A DNA stretch of 37,045 bases from Gammaproteobacteria bacterium (GTDB lineage: Bacteria > Pseudomonadota > Gammaproteobacteria > Ga0077536): contig SHZJ01000034.1 of the NCBI GenBank assembly GCA_009692365.1, positions 1 through 37,045 of the forward strand, read 5' to 3'. Made by a program: the position numbers and the translations under genes. This document shows, in pieces, positions 24,989-34,078 of this stretch. Every line of letters begins with the position of its first letter. Positions within the stretch are counted from its first letter, which is position 1. The notes below the pieces were generated by a model. The model was not told where the DNA came from. It saw only the letters and a program-made list of their open reading frames with translations, and ran no database searches.

Positions 24989-27900
24989 ATGACTGATATT
25001 CAGCACGACCTGCCCACTGAGCCAACCCTCACCCTCGGCCTCACCGGCTACAGCTACGCCGACCTGTACGACCCCGCGGCGCTCGCCAAACTCTATGGCG
25101 ACTTCTGCACCCAGCTTGCGGCCCGCGACGCCAGCGTCAGCGCCCGTTATCTGGACTATTGCGCTAGCGGCGGCGTGGGCATGACGCCCGAAGCCGTGTC
25201 TGAAATTCTCACCGATACCGCCCCCCATGTGGGCAGTTTCTTGGCCAAATTGTTCAATATCGAAAGCGCGTGGGCCACCCAGCGCGCCGTGATCCGCGAC
25301 GAAGACGACACCGTCATGCGTTTCCGCAATGACTTCGTGGCGACCCTCGCCAAGCGCTTCAAGGGCGTCGATTTAAGTCCTTGCGATTTCAGCGTGCTCG
25401 CCCAGCGCGTCGCGCAGCTGCGCGCGGCGGCCAGTCTGGCCCAGCCTGCGCGCGACGAAGAATACGAGACCGCGCGGGCCGGTCTGATGGCGGCGGGCCT
25501 AGTGCCCGCAACGGCGGCGTTTTTGGCGGTGCTCAGCGCCGAGGGTAATGACGACGCGGCGCGTTTGGTGCTGGCTAATCAGACCTTCGCCGAGTGGTCT
25601 GCCCTCATCATGGCGGACCGCACACGCTACCCGGCGGCGCACGGCTGGGTAATCTTCAAGGAGCCGGCCAAGACTGACTTCCAGCATCTGGTCCACCACG
25701 TCACTCGCCCGCGCGACGGTTTCTCGACCTGGATGGCACCCCCGACGCACCTGCGCCGCCGCGATGGCTTTAAGCTCACCGACCAACGCTACGGCCAGCG
25801 CGCCGTGCTCTACGAAGTGGACCACTGCATTTACTGCCACGACCGCGACGCCGATTCCTGCTCCAAGGGCATGCGCAACAAGAAGGACAATAGTTTCAAG
25901 GTCAACGCGCTAGGGGTAACCGCTTCGGGCTGCCCGCTGGGCGAGAAGATCTCCGAAATGCACGTGCTCAAACGCCAAGGCGACAACATCGGCGCGCTGG
26001 CCCTGGTGATCATCGACAACCCCATGTGCCCGGGCACCGGTCATCGCATTTGCAACGATTGCATGAAGGGCTGCATCTACCAGAAGACCGAGCCGGTCAA
26101 CATTCCGCAAATCGAGACCCACGTCCTGACCGATGTCCTCGAACTGCCCTATGGCTTTGAGATCTACGGCCTGCTCACGCGCTGGAACCCGCTTAACGTC
26201 CAGCGTCCTTACGCCTTGCCCTATAACGGGCGCAAGGTGCTGGTGGTGGGCATGGGCCCGGCCGGCTACACGCTGGCCCACTATCTGTTGAACGAAGGCT
26301 TCGCGGTGGTGGGCATCGATGCCCTCAAGCTCGAGCCGCTGCCCAGCGTTCTCACCGGCACGCCCAGTCTGGGGCCGCGTCCGGTCAGCCAGTTCAGCGA
26401 ACTCTACGAAGAACTCGACCGCCGCACGGTGAGCGGGTTTGGCGGTGTGGCGGAATATGGCATCACGGTGCGCTGGGATAAAAACTTCCTCAAAGTCATC
26501 TACCTCACGCTGTTGCGACGGCAGTCCTTGCGGGTCTACGGGGGCGTGCGCTTTGGCGGCACCATGACCCTCGAGGACGCTTGGGATTTGGGTTTTGACC
26601 ACGTGGCTTTAGCCACCGGTGCGGGCAAACCCTCGATCATCGGGCTCAAGGGCAATCTGGTCCGGGGCGTGCGTAAGGCCTCCGACTTCCTCATGGGGCT
26701 GCAGCTTACCGGCGCAGCGAAAGACGATTCACTGGCCAATCTGCAGGTACGCCTGCCCTGCGGCGTCATTGGCGGGGGGCTGACCGCCATCGATACCACC
26801 ACGGAATTGATGGCTTATTACCCGCGGCAAGTCGAAAAAGCTCTGAAGCGCTACGAAGTGCTGGTAGCGGCCCACGGCGTGGCGGCGGTGCGTGCGCGCT
26901 TTGATAAAGAGGAGACGGGCATCCTCGACGAATACCTCGGTCACGGCCTGGCCGTGCGCGCCGAGCGCGAGCGCGCCGCTGCGGTCGGCGAAGCACCGGA
27001 CTTCGCCCCCCTGGTGAATGCGTGGGGCGGGGTGACCATGTTCTACCGCAAGACCATCGCCGATTCGCCGGCCTATCGTCAGAACCACGAAGAAATTAAC
27101 GAAGGCCTCACCGAAGGCATCCAGCTCGCGCCCAATATGAACCCGCTGGAAACCCGCACGGACGAATTTGGCGCGCTGTGTGCGGTCATTTTCGAGCGTC
27201 TGCAGGAAGACGGCAGCAAGGCGCGGGTCGAGGTGGCGCTGCGTGGTTTGTTTGTCGCCGCCGGCACCTCGCCGAACATCATTTACCAGTCGGAAAATCC
27301 CGGCACCTTCAAACTGGACGGCAAATTTTTCGCCCACCATGAGCCCAGCGGTGCTAGCCACGCGCCCATTCTGCGAGCGGGCACCGGCGATGGCGGGCCT
27401 AAGCTTGCGGAGCCCGCGCCGTTCACTTCCTACGCCGAAGACGGCCGCTACGTCACGTTTTATGGCGACAACCACCCGGTTTATGCCGGCAATGTGGTGA
27501 AAGCCATGGCGAGCGCGAAGGACGGCTATCCCTACATCGTGGGGCTATTTGCCGCCGAACGCGCGCTGCTGACGCCGGCCGATCAACCCGTGCGCGATCG
27601 CGCCATGCACCGTTTCTTTGGCTCTCTGGACGCTGTTCTGGTGGCCCGAGTGGTCGCCGTCAATCGCCTCACGCCCACCATCGTTGAGGTGATCGCGCAT
27701 GCGCCATTTGCGGCGCGGCGCTTCGAGCCGGGCCAGTTCTATCGCGTGCAAAACTTTGAATCCAACGCCATGGTGCTGGGCGACACCAAGCTCGCCACCG
27801 AAGGCTTGGCGTTAACGGGCGCGTGGGTGGACGAAGAAAAAGGCCTGATTTCGCTCATTGCGCTGGAAATGGGCACCTCCTCACGTTTACTCATGCGCTT

Positions 27901-28603
27901 TACGCCCGGCGAGCAATTGGTGGTGATGGGCGTCACCGGTGCACCCACCCACATCCCCCGCAATACCACGGTGGCCATGATCGGTGGTGGTCTGGGCAAC
28001 GCGGTGTTGTTTTCTATCGGTAAGGCGCTGCGGGCCGCCGGTAATCGGGTGGTGTATTTCGCCGGCTACAAGAAAGCCATCGATTTGTTTAAGGTCAGCG
28101 ATATTGAAGCGGCGGCGGACGTGGTGGTTTGGGCGGTGGATCCGGGGCCCGAGGTGGTGGGCATAACGCCCAATCGCCCGCAGGACCGCAGTTTTGTCGG
28201 CAATATTCTCGACACCATCGTGGCCTATGCCACCGGTCAACTGGGTGAGGTGACCATCTCACTGGCGGACGCTGATGAACTCATCGTCATCGGCTCCGAC
28301 GGCATGATGAACGCCGTGAAGCGCGCCCGCAGCGGGGTGCTGGCGCCGTACTTAAAGCCGGGCCATCAAGCCATCGGCTCCATCAACTCGCCGATGCAGT
28401 GCATGATGAAAGGCGTGTGCGCCCAGTGCATGTGCCGGCAGGTAGATCCGGTCACGGGCGAGGAGAGCTTTGTGTATTCCTGCTTTAATCAGGACCAACC
28501 GCTGGACCGGGTGGATTTCGACCATCTGCGGGCGCGTCTACGCCAGAATACCGTGCAGGAGAAGCTGTCCAATTTGTGGTTGGAGCGCCTGCTGGCAGGC
28601 TGA
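24989..28603 (+). CDS. Multidomain FAD/Fe-S oxidoreductase: GltD-like core with C-terminal PyrK-like FNR module
   Basis: 1204 aa. Residues 1-270 are an uncharacterised helical region. From about 279 come cysteine clusters (HCIYCHDRDADSC, SGCPLGEKI, ICNDCMKGCIY) likely holding Fe-S centres as in the N-terminal part of glutamate synthase small subunit and DPD. A dinucleotide site VLVVGMGPAGYTLAHYL lies near 415-431 and a second, GVIGGGLTAIDTTTE, near 592. From about 880 a ferredoxin-NADP reductase-like module follows (EPGQFYRVQNF, EMGTSSRLL, MIGGGLGNAVLFSIGKAL), then a C-terminal 2Fe-2S-type cluster MMKGVCAQCMCRQ near 1139, as in PyrK. The chain could pass electrons between NAD(P)H, two flavins and an acceptor. 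Electron partner and physiology are unknown. GGAG lies 4 bases before the ATG. Confidence 0.82.
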   Translation: MTDIQHDLPTEPTLTLGLTGYSYADLYDPAALAKLYGDFCTQLAARDASVSARYLDYCASGGVGMTPEAVSEILTDTAPHVGSFLAKLFNIESAWATQRAVIRDEDDTVMRFRNDFVATLAKRFKGVDLSPCDFSVLAQRVAQLRAAASLAQPARDEEYETARAGLMAAGLVPATAAFLAVLSAEGNDDAARLVLANQTFAEWSALIMADRTRYPAAHGWVIFKEPAKTDFQHLVHHVTRPRDGFSTWMAPPTHLRRRDGFKLTDQRYGQRAVLYEVDHCIYCHDRDADSCSKGMRNKKDNSFKVNALGVTASGCPLGEKISEMHVLKRQGDNIGALALVIIDNPMCPGTGHRICNDCMKGCIYQKTEPVNIPQIETHVLTDVLELPYGFEIYGLLTRWNPLNVQRPYALPYNGRKVLVVGMGPAGYTLAHYLLNEGFAVVGIDALKLEPLPSVLTGTPSLGPRPVSQFSELYEELDRRTVSGFGGVAEYGITVRWDKNFLKVIYLTLLRRQSLRVYGGVRFGGTMTLEDAWDLGFDHVALATGAGKPSIIGLKGNLVRGVRKASDFLMGLQLTGAAKDDSLANLQVRLPCGVIGGGLTAIDTTTELMAYYPRQVEKALKRYEVLVAAHGVAAVRARFDKEETGILDEYLGHGLAVRAERERAAAVGEAPDFAPLVNAWGGVTMFYRKTIADSPAYRQNHEEINEGLTEGIQLAPNMNPLETRTDEFGALCAVIFERLQEDGSKARVEVALRGLFVAAGTSPNIIYQSENPGTFKLDGKFFAHHEPSGASHAPILRAGTGDGGPKLAEPAPFTSYAEDGRYVTFYGDNHPVYAGNVVKAMASAKDGYPYIVGLFAAERALLTPADQPVRDRAMHRFFGSLDAVLVARVVAVNRLTPTIVEVIAHAPFAARRFEPGQFYRVQNFESNAMVLGDTKLATEGLALTGAWVDEEKGLISLIALEMGTSSRLLMRFTPGEQLVVMGVTGAPTHIPRNTTVAMIGGGLGNAVLFSIGKALRAAGNRVVYFAGYKKAIDLFKVSDIEAAADVVVWAVDPGPEVVGITPNRPQDRSFVGNILDTIVAYATGQLGEVTISLADADELIVIGSDGMMNAVKRARSGVLAPYLKPGHQAIGSINSPMQCMMKGVCAQCMCRQVDPVTGEESFVYSCFNQDQPLDRVDFDHLRARLRQNTVQEKLSNLWLERLLAG

Positions 28604-29327
28604 GTGCAAACGGTGCTGGGGCAGGCGCAGCCCCGCCCAGCGCCGCGTGTGGGTCAGACCCGCGCGGCTTGGCCAGCCGGGTTCTCGCACGCCCCTAGAG
28701 GGGGGGGCGGTAATACTCTGGGCCGGCTAAGAAGGGGCACGCCGGCGTCCGGGGCCGGATTGCCCCGCGCCGGCGCGCGTCCGGCCGAAATCCTTCTTTA
28801 ACCGCGCGCCGTGATTCCGGAATTTGCCCGCCTGATTACCGCGCGGCCTGTGCGAGTGACGCCGCTAGCGGCCGGCCCGCGCGGCAGCGCGGGGGCGAGT
28901 ACGTCGGTCACCGTCCCGAGCCCACGCGCCGGTAGCAATTGGTTAGCAGCCGCTAGCCGGCCTGCGGGCTTGCCGGCACAGCATCGCGAGCATTGAAGAT
29001 CCGGCGCGCAGGTTCGTGTGCTTTGCTTGCACCGCAGACGATGCACGACCTCGTCGCCATGGGTGGTTATCCTTGCCGAACTCAAAATTTAAAAGCAGAT
29101 GACTATCTGGTGCTAGTTGATTATTTCCAAGCTACCGCGGCCCACTTTTATCGCAGTATATTTATCGGCCTTGAGCAGGCCGTTTTATTTTTGCATTGGG
29201 CGCCTGGCTGTGCGCGCACGCGGTCTGCTCCAAGGCCTGGTTTGCAGCCGTTGGAAGGCGTCTCGCCGCAGATTTTAAGTGCTGGGAAAATTCTCCGGGG
29301 TCTAATTTGCTGGCGCGAGGCGGTGGC
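28604..29327. other. Intergenic region with a base-composition shift
   Basis: Bases 28604-28995 are very GC-rich with many short inverted repeats. From about 29080 the sequence becomes clearly AT-richer and stays so through the next gene. Open frames here (for example one starting at 28993) show no family features and are not called. Confidence 0.4.
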
Positions 29328-30542
29328 ATGAATTCAACTTTGTGGCTGCTGACGCTCGTAAACTTAATTTGTTATCTCGACCGTTACATCATCACGGCGG
29401 TGGCGCCAAAAATTGCACTCGAATTTGCTCTGACTCACGCGCAGACTGGTCTATTTATGAGCCTTTTTATGGTGGGCTACATGCTGACTAGTCCATTGTT
29501 TGGGTATTTTGGAGACCGTCGATCACGGCCTATTCTGATGGGCGTTGGGGTCTTGATCTGGAGTCTTGCGACCTTGGCTTCTGGCCTGGCAGCGTTGTTT
29601 TGGCCCCTACTCATTGCGCGCGCGTTGGTGGGTGTCGGGGAGGCGAGCTTTGCGACCTTAGCGCCGCCGTTTATCCGCGACAGCTTAGAAGATGAATCAC
29701 GGATCAACCGCGCGCTGGGGGTGTTTTATGCGGCGATTCCCATTGGGGCTGCGGCCGGCATTATTTGGGGCGGCTGGATGGCGGAGGCCTACCATTGGCG
29801 TTGGGCCTTTTACCTCGGGGCCGGGCCAGGTTTTGCGCTGGCGGTATTGGTTTGGACACTGCGAGAGCCGGGGCATCGCGTGCGGGAAGTCTCCCAAGAT
29901 AGCCCGGCAGTCAGCCTCAAAGCATTGATGGCTAACGCGCTTTTTCGCTGGTCCGTATTGGCTTATACGGCGCAGACGTTCGCACTTGGCGGTTTTTCGG
30001 CTTGGGCTCCACAGTACGGCATGACCGTCCTCGGGGTTTCGTTGACCGATAGTTCAATGAAAATCGGTGCTTCGACGGTGCTGTCTGGCCTCATCGGCAC
30101 TTTGCTTGGTGGCAAATGGGGCCATTATTTTCTCGCCCCGGGGACCGGCAAAGGTGGCCCCGAGGCGGTCCGGGCTTTTAATAAATTTTGTGCTTGGACA
30201 TCGGTCCTGGCGACGCCCATCGCTTTTTTTGCGTTTCGGGCGACGAGTATTAATGAGTTCGTTATTTTGTTGTTTTTTGTGCAGTTATTTATTTTCGCCG
30301 CCTTGGCGCCAGCCAATAGCGCGATCATTTCGGCGGTGCCGGCAAAAATGGCCGCCACCGCGTTTGCGGTTTCTATTTTCACGATACACGCATTGGGTGA
30401 CGTTATTTCGCCGCCGCTGGCGGGGTATTTAGCCGATCACATGCCGATGCCCGACGCCATGCAGGTATTGGTGCTAGCACTTGGTGTGAGTTCGGTTATT
30501 TGGTTTGTGGGTGCCCGGGCGCCAAGCGCCGCGTCAAAATAA
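29328..30542 (+). CDS. MFS transporter (Spinster-like)
   Basis: 404 aa from ATG 29328 (GAGG 7 bases upstream); the frame opens 132 bases earlier without transporter features. About twelve membrane helices. The start LVNLICYLDRYIITAVAP, the loop FGYFGDRRSRPILMG after helix 2, and ARALVGVGEASFATLAPPFI after helix 4 fit the sphingolipid-transporter-like (Spns) MFS branch. Its substrate cannot be told. Codon use is noticeably less GC-biased than neighbours (many TTT, TTA, ATT codons), which suggests recent acquisition. The gene stands alone. Confidence 0.85.
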   Translation: MNSTLWLLTLVNLICYLDRYIITAVAPKIALEFALTHAQTGLFMSLFMVGYMLTSPLFGYFGDRRSRPILMGVGVLIWSLATLASGLAALFWPLLIARALVGVGEASFATLAPPFIRDSLEDESRINRALGVFYAAIPIGAAAGIIWGGWMAEAYHWRWAFYLGAGPGFALAVLVWTLREPGHRVREVSQDSPAVSLKALMANALFRWSVLAYTAQTFALGGFSAWAPQYGMTVLGVSLTDSSMKIGASTVLSGLIGTLLGGKWGHYFLAPGTGKGGPEAVRAFNKFCAWTSVLATPIAFFAFRATSINEFVILLFFVQLFIFAALAPANSAIISAVPAKMAATAFAVSIFTIHALGDVISPPLAGYLADHMPMPDAMQVLVLALGVSSVIWFVGARAPSAASK

Positions 30543-30983
30543 TGCGTGTGAAGCCCCTGCACGGGGGCGGCCAGGCCACCCGGCGGGTGGGGCGGTGCGC
30601 CCGTTGCCTGGGCTGCGGCACCCTCGTCTAGCCGGTGCCGGCGTTCACGCTGGCTGTCTGTTTCGCCCCTCTGGGCGCCCCGCAGCGCTAGGTTGCAACC
30701 ACAAATTAACGAATCGACTGGCAACGGCGGGCTGCCGCGAACCCCAATGCAAGCCCAGCACTAGTGGCGGGCTTGGGTGAATGACTTGCCTCGCCGCCCG
30801 CGTCCTCACCGGTGCTGCCATGCGTCACCCACAGGGTGTTCTGGCCGCTAAGCCCGCGCCGATTGGCCTTAAACGGGGGCGCTTATCCCGGCCCCGTGGA
30901 AGACCCAGAAATCCTCGCACGAGCCAGCCGATGGCCCCAACCCACGCCCACCCCCAGGATGGCAGATAGTCGCGGCGGCGCTT
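30543..30983. other. Intergenic region between convergent genes
   Basis: No gene is supported. Short hairpins are present, for example GCCCC-TGCACG-GGGGC (30553-30568) and CCACCC-GGC-GGGTGG just after, which may end transporter transcription, but neither has a T run. Confidence 0.35.
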
Positions 30984-31766
30984 TCAAATCATCGTGTAGC
31001 CGCCGTCTACCGCCCAGCTTTGACCGTTCACATAACTGGCTTCATCCGAGCCTAAGAACACGGCCACCGCGGCCACTTCTTCGGGCCGAATAAAGCGCTT
31101 GAGCGGCACGTTCGCCAAAAAGTTGGCCGTGGCCTGTTGCGCATCGATACCCAGCACCGCCGCATGTTCGCTGATGAAGCTGGTGGCCATGTCGGTGTCT
31201 ACTACCCACGGGCAAATGGCATTCACTAATACCTGATGCGCCGCCATCTCTAAGGCTAAGCAGCGCGTGAGCCCCACGACGGCGTGTTTGGAGGCGTTAT
31301 AGGCGCTTTGGTTACGCGTGCCGCCTTTGCCAGCGGTGGAGGCGAGATTGATCACGCGACCGGACCGGCGGGCGATCATGCCCGGCAACACAAACTGCGT
31401 GACGTGCAGCACCCCATAGACGTTGGTCTCCAGCACGTGGCTGAATTCCTCGAAGCTGTAGTCCAGAAAAGGCCGCGCCTTATGTACGCCGGCGTTGTTC
31501 ACCAAGATATCGATGGCGCCGGCGGCCTCGATGCGCTGGACCATGGTCTGTACGGCGGCCCGCTCGGTGATGTCGCAGGCGTGTGCGGTGGCGCGGATCC
31601 CATATTGCGTCGCCAGTTGGGTGGCCACCTCGTGCAGCCGGTTTGGCTCGCGGGCATTGAGCGCCAAGTGGGCGCCCTCGCGGGCAAAGGCCTCGGCGAT
31701 GGCGCGGCCAATGCCGCGCGAAGCCCCCGTAATGAGGGCCGTCTTGCCGTGTAATCGTCCAGTCAT
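30984..31766 (-). CDS. Short-chain dehydrogenase/reductase (SDR)
   Basis: 260 aa, classical SDR length. Cofactor motif TGASRGIGRAIAEAF at 14-28, structural NNAGVHKARP, catalytic Ser in LASTAGKGG, and Tyr/Lys in AYNASKHAVVGLTR. The ending YVNGQSWAVDGGYTMI is typical. The overall pattern resembles 3-hydroxybutyrate dehydrogenase or 3-oxoacyl-ACP reductase-like members (MATSFI, QATANFLANVPLKRF); substrate assignment is tentative. GGGAG lies about 10 bases before the ATG. Confidence 0.9.
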   Translation of the reverse strand: MTGRLHGKTALITGASRGIGRAIAEAFAREGAHLALNAREPNRLHEVATQLATQYGIRATAHACDITERAAVQTMVQRIEAAGAIDILVNNAGVHKARPFLDYSFEEFSHVLETNVYGVLHVTQFVLPGMIARRSGRVINLASTAGKGGTRNQSAYNASKHAVVGLTRCLALEMAAHQVLVNAICPWVVDTDMATSFISEHAAVLGIDAQQATANFLANVPLKRFIRPEEVAAVAVFLGSDEASYVNGQSWAVDGGYTMI

Positions 31767-31793
31767 AGCGTGGGTACTCCCGCAGGATGTGAG

Positions 31794-31815
31794 AAAAAAA
31801 AAGCCCCGCCGGGGG
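31794..31815 (-). terminator. Terminator-like hairpin in the leader of the SDR gene
   Basis: Read on the minus strand, CCCC-GGC-GGGG (31814-31804) is followed by C and nine T (31802-31794). It lies 28 bases before the SDR start. No minus-strand gene upstream needs terminating, as the next gene runs the other way. It could be an attenuator in the SDR leader, or a relic. The stem is only four to five base pairs. Confidence 0.4.
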
Positions 31816-32018
31816 TGAGCGCAAGCCGCTACGGACCTGCGCCCAGGGCCGGGGCGGCCGTTGTGAGAGGATGCTGGTTACGCTAGCCGGTCACCATGCC
31901 CGCCGCCCACCGTGCAGTGAGAGGGTGGTGGCGCGCTGAGCGTTGCGCCGTCAAAGCTCTCGCCGGGCACGGTGCGACCCGCTACTATCGGGCGCTCCTC
32001 CGCAGCCTCCCGCCACCC

Positions 32019-33188
32019 ATGTCTACGCTCATCCCCGCCTTAAGTCTCGCTGGTTTCGTGGTGGTGGCCGTGATGCGGGTGACCGATCCGCTGCTGCCGG
32101 TGATAGCACAGGATTTTCATGTCCCGGTGGGTCAGGCGGGGATGGTGATCACATCTTTCGCCATGGGTTATGGCCTGTTTTTGCTGCTGTACGGTCCGCT
32201 GGGTGACCGCCACGGCAAGCTGCGCGTGATTGCGCTGACGCTCACCGCGGCGGCGCTGTGCGTGGGTGCGTGCGCCTTTGCGCCAGACCTGCGCAGCCTC
32301 GCTGCGCTGCGTTTCCTCACCGGCATGACCACCGCCGCCGCCGTGCCGTTATCACTGGCCTATATCGGCGACAACGTGCCGCTGGAAATCCGCCAGCCCA
32401 CGCTAGCGCGCTACATGACCGGCGTTATTTTTGGTCAGATGCTGGGTGCTGGCTTGGGAGGCGTGCTGTCGGACGCCATTGGGTGGCGGGCCATTTTTAT
32501 GGTTTTTGCGGTGGCCATTGCCGGGGCGGCCGCGGTGATTGCAGGGCTGGCTCGCAAAGAAAGCGTGGTGCTGGTTTCCGCTCCCATCTCACTGCTGAAA
32601 TCGCTCGGACAATACGTCAGCCTCACGCGTGACCCCAAGGCTGCCGACCTCCTGATTGCGGCTTTTGTGGAGGGTTTGTGCGTGTTTGGTGGGGTGGCCT
32701 ATATCGGCGCCATGCTGCACGCCCGGCATCACCTGAGTTTTACCCTCATCGGGTTGTTCCTGATCGCCTACGGGGCTGGTGGTCTGGTCTATAGCGTGAG
32801 CGCGGCACGCCTGCTGCGACAGTTTGGCCGACCGGGCATGATGGTGCTGGGCGGGGCCTGCATGGCGGCGGCGTTTATTGGCTTGGCGCTGCTGCCGGTC
32901 GGGTGGGGCGCGCCGCCGCTCATTTTATTGCTGGGCTTGGGGTTCTACATCCTGCACAGCACGCTGCAAACGCTCGCAACCGAGCTATTGCCCAAAGCCC
33001 GCGGCACCTCGTTTGCCATTTTTGCCTTCGCGTTGTTCGCGGGGCAGGCCGTTGGGGTGACCTGCCTCGGGTTGTTGGTAGATGCGCAGGGTTATCCGGT
33101 GGCGCTCGGTATGGTCGGGGTGTGCCTGGGCGTGCTGGGCTTGTGGTTGCGCAACAGCCCGGCGATTACCCGCTACGGGCGCGGCTGA
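32019..33188 (+). CDS. MFS transporter (DHA-like efflux type)
   Basis: 389 aa from ATG 32019; the frame continues upstream without membrane features, and no good ribosome site precedes this ATG. About twelve hydrophobic helices. Features: RVTDPLLPVIAQDFHVPVG at the N-terminus, YGPLGDRHGKLRVI after helix 2 (MFS motif A), and LRFLTGMTTAAAVPLSLAYIGD, matching drug/metabolite efflux MFS proteins of the 12-helix DHA type. It is divergent from the SDR gene. Substrate unknown. Confidence 0.85.
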   Translation: MSTLIPALSLAGFVVVAVMRVTDPLLPVIAQDFHVPVGQAGMVITSFAMGYGLFLLLYGPLGDRHGKLRVIALTLTAAALCVGACAFAPDLRSLAALRFLTGMTTAAAVPLSLAYIGDNVPLEIRQPTLARYMTGVIFGQMLGAGLGGVLSDAIGWRAIFMVFAVAIAGAAAVIAGLARKESVVLVSAPISLLKSLGQYVSLTRDPKAADLLIAAFVEGLCVFGGVAYIGAMLHARHHLSFTLIGLFLIAYGAGGLVYSVSAARLLRQFGRPGMMVLGGACMAAAFIGLALLPVGWGAPPLILLLGLGFYILHSTLQTLATELLPKARGTSFAIFAFALFAGQAVGVTCLGLLVDAQGYPVALGMVGVCLGVLGLWLRNSPAITRYGRG

Positions 33189-33298
33189 CAGCTTCGCCGC
33201 CGTTCGCAAGGCGGCCAAGTTACCGCCGCGGTTAAGGCGGTCTTGGCGTTATAGGGTAGGCGTCGCATCCCGCGCCACGCGCTGCTACGGCGTGGCAC

Positions 33299-33702
33299 TC
33301 ACACCCAGTTCTCCAACCTCCAAGCCGACCCTCGCGCCGACTCGTTGGGATTGTTACCGATAAGAGTCGCCCCCATCGCGCGAGCGTGGGCAGCAGTCCA
33401 CAGGTCATGATTACCGCGGGGGTGCCTGCGCGTTCCAGCAGTGCGCGGATCTCGCCGTACTGTTTGCCCGTGTCCGCACCCGGAATATGTAGCGGCACGC
33501 CGGCCGCGAAACGGGCGAGGTGTGCGTGGGCGTGAACCGGCGCGTGACTTTTGTTTGCGCCAAAACACCGTTCGTCCCACGTGATGAGCCAAATGCCCAA
33601 GCTGCCGGGCGCAGCTTGGGCACACCGCTCGGCCACCGAGGGTGGCCGATTCCGGGCGCTGTAGAGACAGCTATTGGTAGCGAGCTGCGCCTGCAAAGCC
33701 AT
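33299..33702 (-). pseudogene. vapC: vapC-like PIN-domain toxin, frameshifted
   Basis: From 33702 the frame reads LATNSCLYSARNRPPSVAER, WLITWDERCFGANKS and QYGEIRALLERAGTP, matching VapC ribonucleases (usual forms LDTN, ITxxEL.FGA.KS, YG.IRA.LE.AGTP). Near 33411 one base appears lost and the match goes on in another frame as GNHDLWTAAHARAMGATL and ends RLENWV at a stop (33299-33301). The first catalytic Asp (LDTN) is Ala here, so the toxin is dead twice over. No intact vapB antitoxin precedes it; a short LPPRFEL stretch upstream might be its remnant. Confidence 0.75.
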
Positions 33703-34078
33703 TACAACCCTTGGCGTGTTTGCGCCACGCTGCTCGATAGTGCCCGCTCTGGAGGATATGCCAGGGAATGCTAGGCGTAGCGATACGAGCTCGAAGCGGG
33801 GTGGCAGCTCGGGTGAGTCAGCGACCTTGTCAGCACGGCAAGCCGGGGCTGCAGGTGCGGCGGCGGGGTCTGCCACGGTGGAAAAAGGGCGGCGGGGGCG
33901 GGCGGCGCAAGCAAACCGGTCACCGCGCAGGCCAGTGCGGCGCGGCGGTGCGTGCCGGTCGGGTTGCCGTGCCGGCAACGCTCGCCGGTTGCGCTGACCC
34001 TTGTGATCGGCCTGGCACTCCAGCCGGCTGCTCGGTCTGCACGCGCCGGCCTCCGCGGACCCGCGCTTTCGCTGCACC
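33703..34078. other. Intergenic remnant region
   Basis: GC-rich sequence upstream of the decayed toxin and downstream of the monooxygenase. Long minus-strand frames exist but are Arg/Pro/Ala-rich with no family features. The antitoxin partner of the vapC remnant should have been here; I see no convincing copy. Confidence 0.3.

Noticed and set aside
28993..29331. A 112-codon frame before the first MFS gene
   Set aside because: No family features, no ribosome site, and it overlaps the transporter start; more likely leader sequence.
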